Notes under the pieces: generated by a model | What the model was told of the DNA's origin: nothing | Databases searched by the model: none | What the model saw: the letters and a program-made list of their open reading frames with translations, nothing else | Source: Zopfochytrium polystomum | Taxonomy: Eukaryota; Chytridiomycota; Chytridiomycetes; Chytridiales; Chytridiaceae | DNA length: 64,000 bases | Direction of reading: 5' to 3' | NCBI GenBank assembly: GCA_025765615.1 | Contig: JAIVFJ010000021.1 | Location: 310,001-374,000, forward strand | Translations under genes and position numbers: made by a program | Shown: piece by piece, positions 21,309-32,285 of the stretch | Position numbering within the stretch: position 1 is the first letter of the stretch | Layout: every line of letters begins with the position of its first letter

Positions 21309-24300
21309 TCATCTCCCCCTTTTAGGCCTCTTCTGCAACTTGGTGGGGTACCTGGTCTTGAACTCGAGCAGAAGGTCTTGGCAGTGAGTGTGAGTGAGGT
21401 TTGACTCAGGCTCCCAGGTGTTGTCAGCATCTGAGTAACCTTTCCACTTAACAAGGAACTTGAGTGTTCTTCCAAACCACTTGGCATCCAAGATTTGTTC
21501 AACCTCAAATTCCTCTTCACCTTCTACCTCAACTGGAGGAGGAGGAGGAACAACTCTGCCTGGAATGGAATTGGCCACAAACTTCTCTAAAAGGCTGACA
21601 TGGAAAACTGGGTGGATCTTCATGGATGCAGGGAGATCCAGCTTGAAGGTGACTGGATTGATTTCCAAGATCTTGAAAGGTCCCAACTTGAGGTTGTCTA
21701 GCTTGGGACTTGGTCTTTTGGTCTGCAAGTTCTTCCTCAGAAGCCAAACTTGCTGACCCACAGCAAGGTCATGGTCCATTCTGTGAGTGTTGGCAAATCT
21801 TGAGGCATCTTCTTGGGCTTGCTTCAGGGTGGAGTCCAGGAAGGAGTTGATGATCTTGAGCTTATGTAAGTGTGAAGCCGCAGCAGGAGCTTGGACATTG
21901 GATAGGGTCTCTTGTCCCAGAAGATCTCCTCTTGGATTGAAGCCATAGGTTGCAAAGAAAGGAGATAGCTGGGTGCTTGAGTGGAGAGAATTGTTGAGAG
22001 CAAATTCTGCCAGTGGAAGGAGGGTGGGCCAATCATCCTGTTGATAGCTGACATAGCACCTCAAATACTGCTCCAGAGTCTGGTTTGTTCTTTCTGTTTG
22101 TCCATCAGTCTGAGGGTGATAAGCAGTTGACAGTTGAGACTTGATTCCAAGGGCTGCTGTGAGTGCTTTCCAAAATTGAGATCTGAACTGTGGTCCTCTG
22201 TCACTGACGATTGACTGAGGCAGCCCATGGAGCCTGAATATGTGCTGCAAAAACAGGTCTGCTGTTCCTTGTGCATCTATATTCTCAGTGCAGGGGATGA
22301 AATGGGCCAACTTTGTCCTTCTGCAGATGACAACAAGGATAGAGTCAAATCCATGGGATGGGGGCAGTTTCACAATGAAGTCCATGGATATTGATGACCA
22401 AGGGCTGATGGCAATTGGGAGGGGCTCCAGAAGTCCATAGGGCTTGTGTCTGCTGGATTTGTTTCTTTGACAGGTTTCACAGCTGCTGACATAGTTCTTG
22501 ATGTACTTCCTCATGCCTGGCCAGTAGAAGTCTCTGGAAACAAGCTCATATGTCTTGTGCTCTCCTGGGTGTCCAGCTGTTGCTGCATCATGCCTTGTCT
22601 TGAGTATCTCAAGTTTTTCCTCTTCTTGGCTGATTTGAATCTTGTGAGGCTTGGGGTCCTTGGAAATAGCATGGGCCCACACACTGTCAGGAAGCAATGA
22701 AAGGTGTGTCTTGGATGGTGGGGTGAAACCATCTCCCCCTTCAGGTGCAAGGTCTGTTCTTCTTGACAGGGCATCAGCCACAGTGTTAAGGTGGCCAGGA
22801 GAATAGCACAGCTTAAAGTCATACTCAGAGAGCAGTTCAGCCCACCTGGCATGCCTCTGCTTGAGCAACCTCCTTGCCCTGAAGAAGGTGAGGTTCTTGT
22901 GATCAGAATAGACAGAGATGCCTTTAGAACCAGCCAAGTAGTGTCTCCAGAATTTGAATGCTTCCACAATTGCAAGCAACTCCTTGTCATGGACTGTGTA
23001 GTTACACTCAGCACTGTTCAGCTTCCTGGAGTAATATGCCACTGGATGCAGAGGAGCAGAGGGGTCCTGAGAGCTTGGCTGGGACAGAACAGCGCCAAGG
23101 GCATAGTCTGAGGCATCAGTTTCCAAGGTGAAGGGAAGCAAGGGATCCACATGCTTAAGGAGTGGTGCACTTGTGGTTGCTGTCTTAAGAGCTAGCCAGG
23201 CTTGCTCTGCTGCTGGGGTCCATTCAAACTTGGTGGTCTTCTTGGTGAGATCAGTGAGAGGCTTGGCTATGGCAGAATAGTTGGCAATGAAGGTTCTGTA
23301 GAAGTTGCAAAATCCAAGGAAGCTTTGAACATCCTTGATGGAATTTGGAGCCTTCCATTCAAGAATAGTTTGGATCTTGTCTGGTGCCATGGAGATCCCT
23401 TTGTCAGACACAATGAACCCCAAAAACTCAATGGAGGTCTTGTGGAATTCACACTTCTCCAGCTTTGCATAGAGGTGATGCTGTCTGAGTCTCTCCAAGA
23501 CAGTCTTGACATGTCCCATATGGCTTGCAGTGTCAGATGAAAATACCAGGATATCATCCAGGTAGACAATGACAAAAAGGTCCAGAATATCCCTGAAGAT
23601 GTCATTCATCATGCCTTGGAAAATAGCTGGAGCATTGGTAAGTCCAAAGGGCATAACCAAGTACTCAAAGTGACCATATTTGCATCTGAAGGCAGTCTTC
23701 CATTGATCCTGGGGCTTAATTCTGACCAAATTGTAGGCACCTCTGAGGTCAATCTTGGAAAATATCCTTGCATGGCTCAGTTTGTCCAGTAATTCAGAGA
23801 TGAGAGGCAGTGGATAGCGATTCTTGACTGTCATCTCATTGAGATCTCTGTAGTCCACACAGGGTCTCAGTCCCCCATCCTTCTTCTTGACAAAAAAGAT
23901 GGGAGCTCCAGCTGGTGACTTGGAAGGTTGGATGAATCCCTTGTTCAGCATTTCTTCAATGTATTCTTGGAGGGCCTTGGCTTCTGGTGGAGAGAGGTGG
24001 TACAGTGGCTTGAAAGGTGGGCTGCAAGTTTCATCCTTGAGTGGGATTTCACAGTCATAAGGCCTCTGAGCTGGTAGCAGGTCTGCCTTGGTCTTGGAAA
24101 ACACATCAGCATAAGGGAGATATTCTTTTGGTAGCTTGGATGCCAGCAAAAGGTCTGATGGGTCCAAGTTCCTGTGCTCTTCAGCAGTGGTGCATGAATT
24201 CTTGACTGGGAACTGTGATTCTTGAATCTTTGACTGAGAGTTCTGTTCTTGGCAAAGACTGTGAGCTGTGGAACTTGAATCTTGAATGTGGACTGTGAAC

Positions 24301-25031
24301 TGTGGTACTTGAATCTTTGACTGTGGGTTCTGTGAACAAGAGTCATGGCCATGACTGTGAGCTCTATGAGCTCTACTTGAATCTTGACTATGAACTGTGA
24401 ACTGTGGAACTTGAGTCTTGGCTGGCTGTGAATCTTGAATCAAGGGCTTGAAAGCATGAGACTTGGGGGCTTGACTTGAGTTTTGGGTGACTGTTCCAAT
24501 TGGTGGAGGTTGGACTTGACCAGTGACCCAATCAATGGCAGGGTTCTGGGCTTGCAGCCATGGTAATCCCAGGATGACAGAGAATGTGGGTGAGCCAAGA
24601 TCCAATACTTCCAGATTGACCATGGATGGTGGAAAGTCTTGGATGTGGAGGTTTAGCTTGGTTTCATGGCTGATTTCCTTGAACAGAGCATGATTGGCAA
24701 AGTGGACCTTGAGGGGTGTGGATTTCTTGATCGTAGGAATGGCACAAGACTTGGCAAGGGTGGCATCAATGATGTTGCAGGATGATCCAGAGTCGATAAG
24801 GGCCTTGGTTGTGATGGTTGACTTGGGTGAGAGTTGAATCTTGACATCCATGGTGAGTTGGTGGGGCTTGGAATCTGAGGTGTTTGTGGTGCTGGTGGTG
24901 GTGATGAAACAGGGGCAGCTTGGAGGAGGGTCCAGGGAATTGCCCCTCAGTGAGCCTGGACCTGGGAGTTTGGGTGCTTCTTCCTTGGGCAGTCCTTGAC
25001 AGCATGCTCCTTGGAGCCACAGTAAAAACAC
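21309..25031 (-). CDS. pol: Pol polyprotein of element B (protease, RT, RNase H, integrase, chromodomain)
   Basis: This is one uninterrupted frame of 1240 codons. Domains in order: retropepsin (ALIDSGSSCNIID, about residues 80-95), RT (FFVKKKDGGLRPCVDYRDL; FSKIDLRGAYN; VIVYLDDILVFS), RNase H (FTLETDASDYALGAVLSQ), the connection WAELLSEYDF, the integrase HHCC zinc finger (C-x2-C in SSCETCQRNK), the DDE core (SMDFIVKL, VSDRGPQF, YHPQTDGQTERTNQ) and a GPY/F module (KLGPFKILE). A C-terminal chromodomain follows (VEQILDAKWFGRTLKFLVKW, then YSDADNTWEPESNL). The chromodomain places it in the chromovirus branch of Ty3/Gypsy, where it guides integration to histone marks. The first residues overlap gag and are reached by -1 frameshift, so the listed ATG at 25031 need not be used. 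Confidence 0.93.
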   Translation of the reverse strand: MFLLWLQGACCQGLPKEEAPKLPGPGSLRGNSLDPPPSCPCFITTTSTTNTSDSKPHQLTMDVKIQLSPKSTITTKALIDSGSSCNIIDATLAKSCAIPTIKKSTPLKVHFANHALFKEISHETKLNLHIQDFPPSMVNLEVLDLGSPTFSVILGLPWLQAQNPAIDWVTGQVQPPPIGTVTQNSSQAPKSHAFKPLIQDSQPAKTQVPQFTVHSQDSSRAHRAHSHGHDSCSQNPQSKIQVPQFTVHIQDSSSTAHSLCQEQNSQSKIQESQFPVKNSCTTAEEHRNLDPSDLLLASKLPKEYLPYADVFSKTKADLLPAQRPYDCEIPLKDETCSPPFKPLYHLSPPEAKALQEYIEEMLNKGFIQPSKSPAGAPIFFVKKKDGGLRPCVDYRDLNEMTVKNRYPLPLISELLDKLSHARIFSKIDLRGAYNLVRIKPQDQWKTAFRCKYGHFEYLVMPFGLTNAPAIFQGMMNDIFRDILDLFVIVYLDDILVFSSDTASHMGHVKTVLERLRQHHLYAKLEKCEFHKTSIEFLGFIVSDKGISMAPDKIQTILEWKAPNSIKDVQSFLGFCNFYRTFIANYSAIAKPLTDLTKKTTKFEWTPAAEQAWLALKTATTSAPLLKHVDPLLPFTLETDASDYALGAVLSQPSSQDPSAPLHPVAYYSRKLNSAECNYTVHDKELLAIVEAFKFWRHYLAGSKGISVYSDHKNLTFFRARRLLKQRHARWAELLSEYDFKLCYSPGHLNTVADALSRRTDLAPEGGDGFTPPSKTHLSLLPDSVWAHAISKDPKPHKIQISQEEEKLEILKTRHDAATAGHPGEHKTYELVSRDFYWPGMRKYIKNYVSSCETCQRNKSSRHKPYGLLEPLPIAISPWSSISMDFIVKLPPSHGFDSILVVICRRTKLAHFIPCTENIDAQGTADLFLQHIFRLHGLPQSIVSDRGPQFRSQFWKALTAALGIKSQLSTAYHPQTDGQTERTNQTLEQYLRCYVSYQQDDWPTLLPLAEFALNNSLHSSTQLSPFFATYGFNPRGDLLGQETLSNVQAPAAASHLHKLKIINSFLDSTLKQAQEDASRFANTHRMDHDLAVGQQVWLLRKNLQTKRPSPKLDNLKLGPFKILEINPVTFKLDLPASMKIHPVFHVSLLEKFVANSIPGRVVPPPPPVEVEGEEEFEVEQILDAKWFGRTLKFLVKWKGYSDADNTWEPESNLTHTHCQDLLLEFKTRYPTKLQKRPKRGR

Positions 25032-25870
25032 AGTCCCTGCTGGGCCCTCCTTGTTTTCTCCTCTTGGCTCAGAGGACCCTTAGGAAGTGTCTCAACTGCA
25101 TCCACTTGCATGGGTTCAGGAACTGTGAGAGCTTGAGGAACTGGGGTAGGTCTTGATGTAGTTCCTACTTGTCTTTGCTTCAGCCTCTTGGAGTAGAGTC
25201 TGTTGTCAATCTTGATGGCAAGGAGAATGTACTCTTCCAAGGTCTCAGGGATGTGCAGAGACTGGGAGAGCATGTCTTGGATAGACTCATGGAGACCATC
25301 ATGGTACAGCTCCATCAGAGCTGCATCATTGTATCCAGAGTCTCTGGCTAGTTGCTTGAATTGGTTGGTGTAGGCCACACAAGATTGCTTTCCTTGCTTG
25401 ATATGCTTGAGCTTGGATCTTGCTGTCCAAGATGCGTAGGGGTCACCAAAGGTAGCTTCCAGCCCCTCCCAGAGCTCTTGCAGGGTGGTGGGTGTGCTTG
25501 GGAGAGATCTGTACCATGATTGAGCTTGACCAGACAGGAGGGTGCTTGTGAAAAGAACCTTGACTTGCTCACTGGGAAATCTTGAAGGTTGGAGAAGGAT
25601 GACATTCTCCACAGTGGCCATGAAGTTCCTAAGGTCTTTGGCCAGCCCAGTGAACTTGTCAGGGCTGGGAACCTTGGGCTCTCTTGCTTGGTTGGCTTGA
25701 GGCAGGGGAAGAGCTTGATGTTCTTGTTGGTGAAGTTGTTGTTGAAGCTGGTGCTGCTGGTGAAGGACTTGTTCTTGAAGTTGGTGTGTCTGTCTTGAGA
25801 GGGCTTGTAATTGGTCCATCAAGGCTTGGAAGGCAGTTGCATCAGGGAAGGTGTTGTTTGGGTCAGACAT
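24947..25870 (-). CDS. gag: Gag of element B with CCHC zinc knuckle
   Basis: This 307-residue frame begins MSDPNNTFPDATAF. It has a Gln/His-rich coiled-coil-like segment (residues about 20-50), a capsid domain (PDKFTGLAKDLRNFMATVEN, QAQSWYRSL, YTNQFKQLARDSGY, LYHDGLHESIQDML) and a zinc knuckle (CFYCGSKEHAVKDC, CX2CX4HX4C) near the C-terminus. It ends 22 bases after a slippery heptamer that leads into the pol frame. It forms the particle and packages RNA. Confidence 0.92.
   Translation of the reverse strand: MSDPNNTFPDATAFQALMDQLQALSRQTHQLQEQVLHQQHQLQQQLHQQEHQALPLPQANQAREPKVPSPDKFTGLAKDLRNFMATVENVILLQPSRFPSEQVKVLFTSTLLSGQAQSWYRSLPSTPTTLQELWEGLEATFGDPYASWTARSKLKHIKQGKQSCVAYTNQFKQLARDSGYNDAALMELYHDGLHESIQDMLSQSLHIPETLEEYILLAIKIDNRLYSKRLKQRQVGTTSRPTPVPQALTVPEPMQVDAVETLPKGPLSQEEKTRRAQQGLCFYCGSKEHAVKDCPRKKHPNSQVQAH
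24968..24974 (-). promoter_or_regulatory. -1 ribosomal frameshift heptamer in the gag-pol overlap
   Basis: The element strand reads C CCA AAC in the gag frame (His-Pro-Asn), which fits X XXY YYZ. Slipping back one base gives CCC AAA CTC, and this continues directly into the pol frame as Pro-Lys-Leu. The site is six sense codons before the gag stop. Confidence 0.65.
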
Positions 25871-25897
25871 GATGGCAGAGAGTAGTGGGAGAGGGTG

Positions 25898-25908
25898 AAG
25901 TGAATTAT
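25898..25908 (-). other. self-priming primer binding site of element B (Tf1-like)
   Basis: The element strand has ATAATTCACTT starting two bases after the 5' LTR. It is an exact 11-nt complement of AAGTGAATTAT inside the LTR at 25981-25991. It does not look like a tRNA 3' end. In Tf1/sushi elements the 5' end of the RNA folds back on such a site to prime reverse transcription. Confidence 0.75.
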
Positions 25909-26019
25909 GGTGTCAGGAACAGGGCAGGACAGGACAAGGCAGACAAGGAACTGAGAGGAGTGATGATTGTATTGGAAACAATAATTCACTTGAGGGATGG
26001 GACAGGTCCCCCATCCCCC

Positions 26020-26027
26020 TTTTATAC
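26020..26027 (-). promoter_or_regulatory. TATA box of the element B LTR promoter
   Basis: The element strand reads TATAAAAG. The 11-nt self-priming sequence starts about 35 bases downstream, the usual TATA-to-start distance. The same box is in the other two LTR copies (21110-21117 and 12203-12210). Confidence 0.7.
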
Positions 26028-26059
26028 CTTTTGAGAGTCTTCCTTGTCAAGACTCAAAG

Positions 26060-26250
26060 AAAGTTCCAGAAAGAGCAATTAGTAATACAATGATTCCAAT
26101 GATACCAATGACAACAAGACAAGTCAGGAAAGCAAAGAAGGTTCCAGAAGGTTCCACAAGGTTCCATGAAGGAATGTTCTAGAAGGTTCCAGAAGGTTCC
26201 AGAAGGTTCCATGAAGGAATGTTCTAGAAGGTTCCAGAGGTTTCCAGAGG
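26060..26250 (-). promoter_or_regulatory. heat-shock-element-like GAA/TTC array in U3 of element B
   Basis: Alternating TTC and GAA triplets spaced by two bases recur, for example GAAAGTTCCAGAA near 26061 and TTCTAGAAGGTTCCAGAA near 26180. This is the nGAAnnTTCn pattern bound by heat shock factor trimers. It lies upstream of the TATA box and is conserved in all three LTR copies. Confidence 0.6.
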
Positions 26251-26268
26251 GTGATTCATAACAATGGG

Positions 26269-26561
26269 CCATTGAGCTGTTGAGGACTCTTTAAAAGCTC
26301 TTCCTTGACTAGTTCATTGGTTTTACCTTTACATATAGTGGCCCCCAACCCTTCTGCCGCGCTACTCCTCACGGTTTGCCCCCACCATTGCCTAACCGGT
26401 TGGATTGCACCCAATCGAACTTTGCCGCTCAATTTCAGTTTTTTGTGTTGGTTTGACTGAGACGACAACGTGGATGAATGCAAAGGGCGATCGATTGGAT
26501 TTGAGTGCGGTTCATTCCTTTTTCTGCGCAGCCTGGGTTGTCCCTTCGGCTTTCTCTCTGT
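26269..26561. other. short spacer between element B and the Harbinger relic
   Basis: It probably continues the host sequence (Helitron flank) interrupted by element B. An open minus frame ends in the insertion and has no recognisable domain. Nothing else is seen. Confidence 0.4.
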
Positions 26562-28734
26562 TTAGGGCCTGTTTGGTGTGAGACTACACTGAGGTCTCAG
26601 TGATAAAGTCTAGGGATTTTATTCGCAAAAACAAGCGTACCTGTCATAAAACTGCAAGGATCGGGACCCCTATTATTGCTCCCGGTTCTTTAGTTTCCAA
26701 GGCGTTATCAAAGTGTATTTGCAGCTAACCTGTCTTTATTATTGGGCCTGCTTTTACTACTTTCGTCTTAACAGTTTCTGTTGCGCCAGGGTTTTCTCAA
26801 CATATTTTCTTTTTCAGTGACTAACGGAGACTGCCCAACTGCCTAGGGATGGGGTGCCTGACAGGCCATACCCCAAGCCCGCCTAATTTATTATTTTTTT
26901 TTCGGCACTTGTACATACACGCATAGGGTTGGGGTGACTTAGAGCATTTGTGGTGGATGCTCCAAGTCAGGGGGGTTGACTTGTCAATTTTCTCTCTCTC
27001 TGTTTTTGGGCCATTTCTCGTTTTCCTTTTTTTCTTCAATCTGATTTCGGTCCATTGGCACCAATACAGAGTCCCTTCAAATCCATCTGGCTCGCAAAGG
27101 TGAGGGTAGTGAGAGATGGTACACACCTGGGTGTGTACATGGTCCCTTCGTGGGGCTCCTCTTAAGGGGCCGTGGGTGGGGAATGCAGCTGGCCCCACCA
27201 GCGACTGTGTGACATTGCCGGCTCTGTGTTGGAGTGAGGATTACGGGGACTCGCCTGCCGCAACAACAGTGGTGGTGGTGGCAACAGTGACAGTGTTGTC
27301 GTCCCCAACCTTCCCGTCCCTGCGAGGGTGTTGGTGACTGCGCTCAGTGCAGCCCCTGACACCTGAGAGTTTGATCTACGGGTGCCTGCCTCAGTCCTAT
27401 TGCTGTGAGAGTGAGATGTGTGAGTACGAGTGCAATGTGATAAAGCCCGTTGGTTGAGTGATCATGCTGACTCAGCCCAGTGGGGTGCGTGCACGATCGC
27501 AGGTGTTTCCGCGTGCGAGTTCCCTGCTGGCGACCTTCTGACCCCTACATAGTCGACTCCCTTCTCTCTCTCCCCCCTGTCGCTGGCGACAACAAGGGGC
27601 ACTAGGTCGCGCCCTGTCTGTCCTATCGCTATTAACCGCTCCTGTTGTATTTGAGATTAGGTTCCTGAGATAAAAACCCCTGTTTCCCTCTTCTCTCTCT
27701 TTATTCTGCGGTTGTGTTGCGCCCTTGGGAGTGCCCTTCCGTTTCCCCTTGCATCAGCCCACAGCCACGCGAGTAATCGGTGCTCTGGCACTGATCCTTC
27801 AGAGGATTGTCTCTCTGAATGTTCATTCTTTGTGTTTGAGACCCCTGTTAGACAGATCAGTAGGGATACTTTGTGGACTACGCAAGTAGTAGGGTTGAAA
27901 CACCCCCTAGACAACAGCCCAATAAAGTTGTTTTAGCCTATTATTTGCTTTCCCTCACTCTAGGGCCCAGATCCCAGGGTCAAAGGAGTGAGTATTGTCT
28001 CACATTGGCGCCAGCCCAAATTTCGATTTTGTCCAATGAGACACAAACTTGGTGCGCAAGTTGGGGGGGTGGCGTGTTTGGCATCACCTGCAACTCATCG
28101 TAAACACATGCTCCTCTATGGATGCTTCGCAAGACGGGGCGAGGTTACAAGTATTCTCAAGCATGCGGCATAGGAGAGTGAATGTCTGTTGCAGCATGCG
28201 GAACGGCTCAAGCAAAAGCCTTGGGCTCGTGGAAGCCAAAACGTTGTACACATAATCTTCCCCAGATCTCGTTGTCCTCATTTGGCATTTTCACAAGCAG
28301 TGTTTCAATTGTGCAGTTCCAGAATGCTGACACTGAATCGATGATTGAGATAGTTGCTGCAACAATCAGCTCATTGTCTTTGCTGTTGCAGCCTCCATCA
28401 TCCATTTCGTCCTGATGGCCATGATTGGATCGTCATCATCAGATATCTCGTATTCCCAACCTGCCATGGTCTGACTCCTGATGTGGATCAGCCTTTGCAG
28501 TCCGCCGAAAGGGGGTGTGGTAGCTCGCCACAGACGTTGGTGGGAGGTGGCAACAAATTTGGTGGCTTGCGAACAACCAATTGATCTGTATTTCAGACAA
28601 TTTGTGGGAGTCCTTTGTTGTTGCAAAAGTTGGTGCACAACAAGCAGACAAGTTGGGGGGAGAAACAGTGATGACATGAGTTGCAGCAAATTTGACTTTC
28701 GCAAAATTCAGCCATGGCGCCAAACAGGCCCTTA
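26562..28734 (-). mobile_element. deleted PIF/Harbinger element with a nested solo LTR
   Basis: The outer ends are TTA target duplications (26562-26564 and 28732-28734) and GGGCCTGTTTGG terminal inverted repeats (26565-26576 and 28720-28731), typical of PIF/Harbinger. Removing the LTR inserted at 26577-28004 and one copy of its TTGG duplication extends the left TIR to GGGCCTGTTTGGCGCCA, a perfect 17-bp match to the right TIR (28715-28731). The original element would be about 735 bp. Its minus strand carries broken pieces of a Harbinger-like N-terminal region (MAGWEYEISDDDDPIMAI, LLLEPFRMLQQTFTLLCRML) with stops and frame changes and no DDE domain. It is a non-autonomous relic. Confidence 0.85.
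26577..28004 (+). repeat. 1.4-kb solo LTR inside the Harbinger terminal repeat
   Basis: The repeat begins TGTGAGACTACAC and ends GTATTGTCTCACA, giving an 8-bp TGTGAGAC/GTCTCACA inverted end. It is flanked by the 4-bp duplication TTGG (26573-26576 and 28005-28008). It has no internal coding region that I can support. The first 171 or so bases recur at the end of the window (63828-64000) with a few mismatches. An AATAAA is present near 27922. Orientation is taken from that signal and is tentative. Confidence 0.8.
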
Positions 28735-29076
28735 TATAATACTGCCCCACCCTTTCGCGGTAGTGGGCGTGAATGCAGTGATTGGAGAGCTGATTTTTGG
28801 ACAGCTGAAAGAGCAGGTGCAGGCGAGGTTTGACGGGGCCGCTGTAACGTGCCGAAAGGCGGACCTTGGGAAATGCCCAGATTGCGGTCAATTTTGGATC
28901 AATTCTCTTCCTCCTTCTCAAACAAGAATTAGAGGACTACATACATGCAGCCTTTTGCTTCTCGCATTACTAGCCTTATCCAGCCACACTCCACTCGTCC
29001 GAAATCGAAGAATAAACGAGACAAAGAAATGCAACTTGAACGGGACCACACGCACAAGCCCTATAACAACTTTCCC
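28735..29076. other. spacer downstream of SEC23, no gene seen
   Basis: I see only short chance frames between the Harbinger TSD and the SEC23 stop codon. It should contain the SEC23 3' UTR. Confidence 0.4.
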
Positions 29077-32125
<3,049 letters not shown>

Positions 32126-32285
32126 CTTCCAGCGCGCCCTCTCGCCTTTTTTCCTCCAAATTTTTTGACGAGTTGATTTTGTTGTGACCAACCACCCCAA
32201 GGTTCAGTGGACTTGTTTGCAACCACGCGCTGTCATTCAGTTCACTGCCCTCCTTCCACCCCACTATTAACGTGTCCACAGTATT

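Larger units (their letters stand above)
21001..26263 (-). mobile_element. Ty3/Gypsy chromovirus-type LTR retrotransposon, apparently intact (element B)
   Basis: LTRs at 21001-21308 and 25911-26263 share TGTCAGGAAC...TTCATAACA ends and are flanked by the 5-bp duplication ATGGG (20996-21000 and 26264-26268). The minus strand has open gag (25870-24947) and open pol (25031-21309) joined by a -1 overlap. Catalytic motifs are intact in protease (DSGS), RT (YLDD), RNase H (ETDAS) and integrase (SDRGPQF, TDGQTER), and there is a C-terminal chromodomain. The LTRs differ by a 45-bp length variant and, by eye, one or very few substitutions, which points to a recent insertion. A third family member is the solo LTR at 12125. 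Confidence 0.95.
25911..26263 (-). repeat. 5' LTR of element B
   Basis: This 353-bp LTR in element orientation runs TGTTATGAATCACCC, a GAA/TTC repeat array (about 26060-26250 on the + strand), the TATA box at 26020-26027, a predicted RNA start at 25991 and the CCTGACA end. It differs from the 3' LTR by one 45-bp array unit and one visible substitution (GATTCCAAT versus GATACCAAT). Confidence 0.93.

Noticed and set aside
26256..26483. 75-codon minus frame at the right edge of element B as an N-terminal Helitron exon
   Set aside because: After removing the insertion it meets a stop codon at once and has no Helitron motif.
26821..27936. Open frames of 70-125 codons on both strands inside the 1.4-kb LTR
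   Set aside because: No domain is recognisable, they overlap each other antisense, and the region is non-coding LTR sequence.
28005..28012. TTGGCGCC directly after the long LTR, resembling a tRNA-Lys-type primer binding site
   Set aside because: TTGG is duplicated before the LTR, and the following GCGCCA completes the Harbinger inverted repeat. The LTR is therefore solo and the resemblance is chance.
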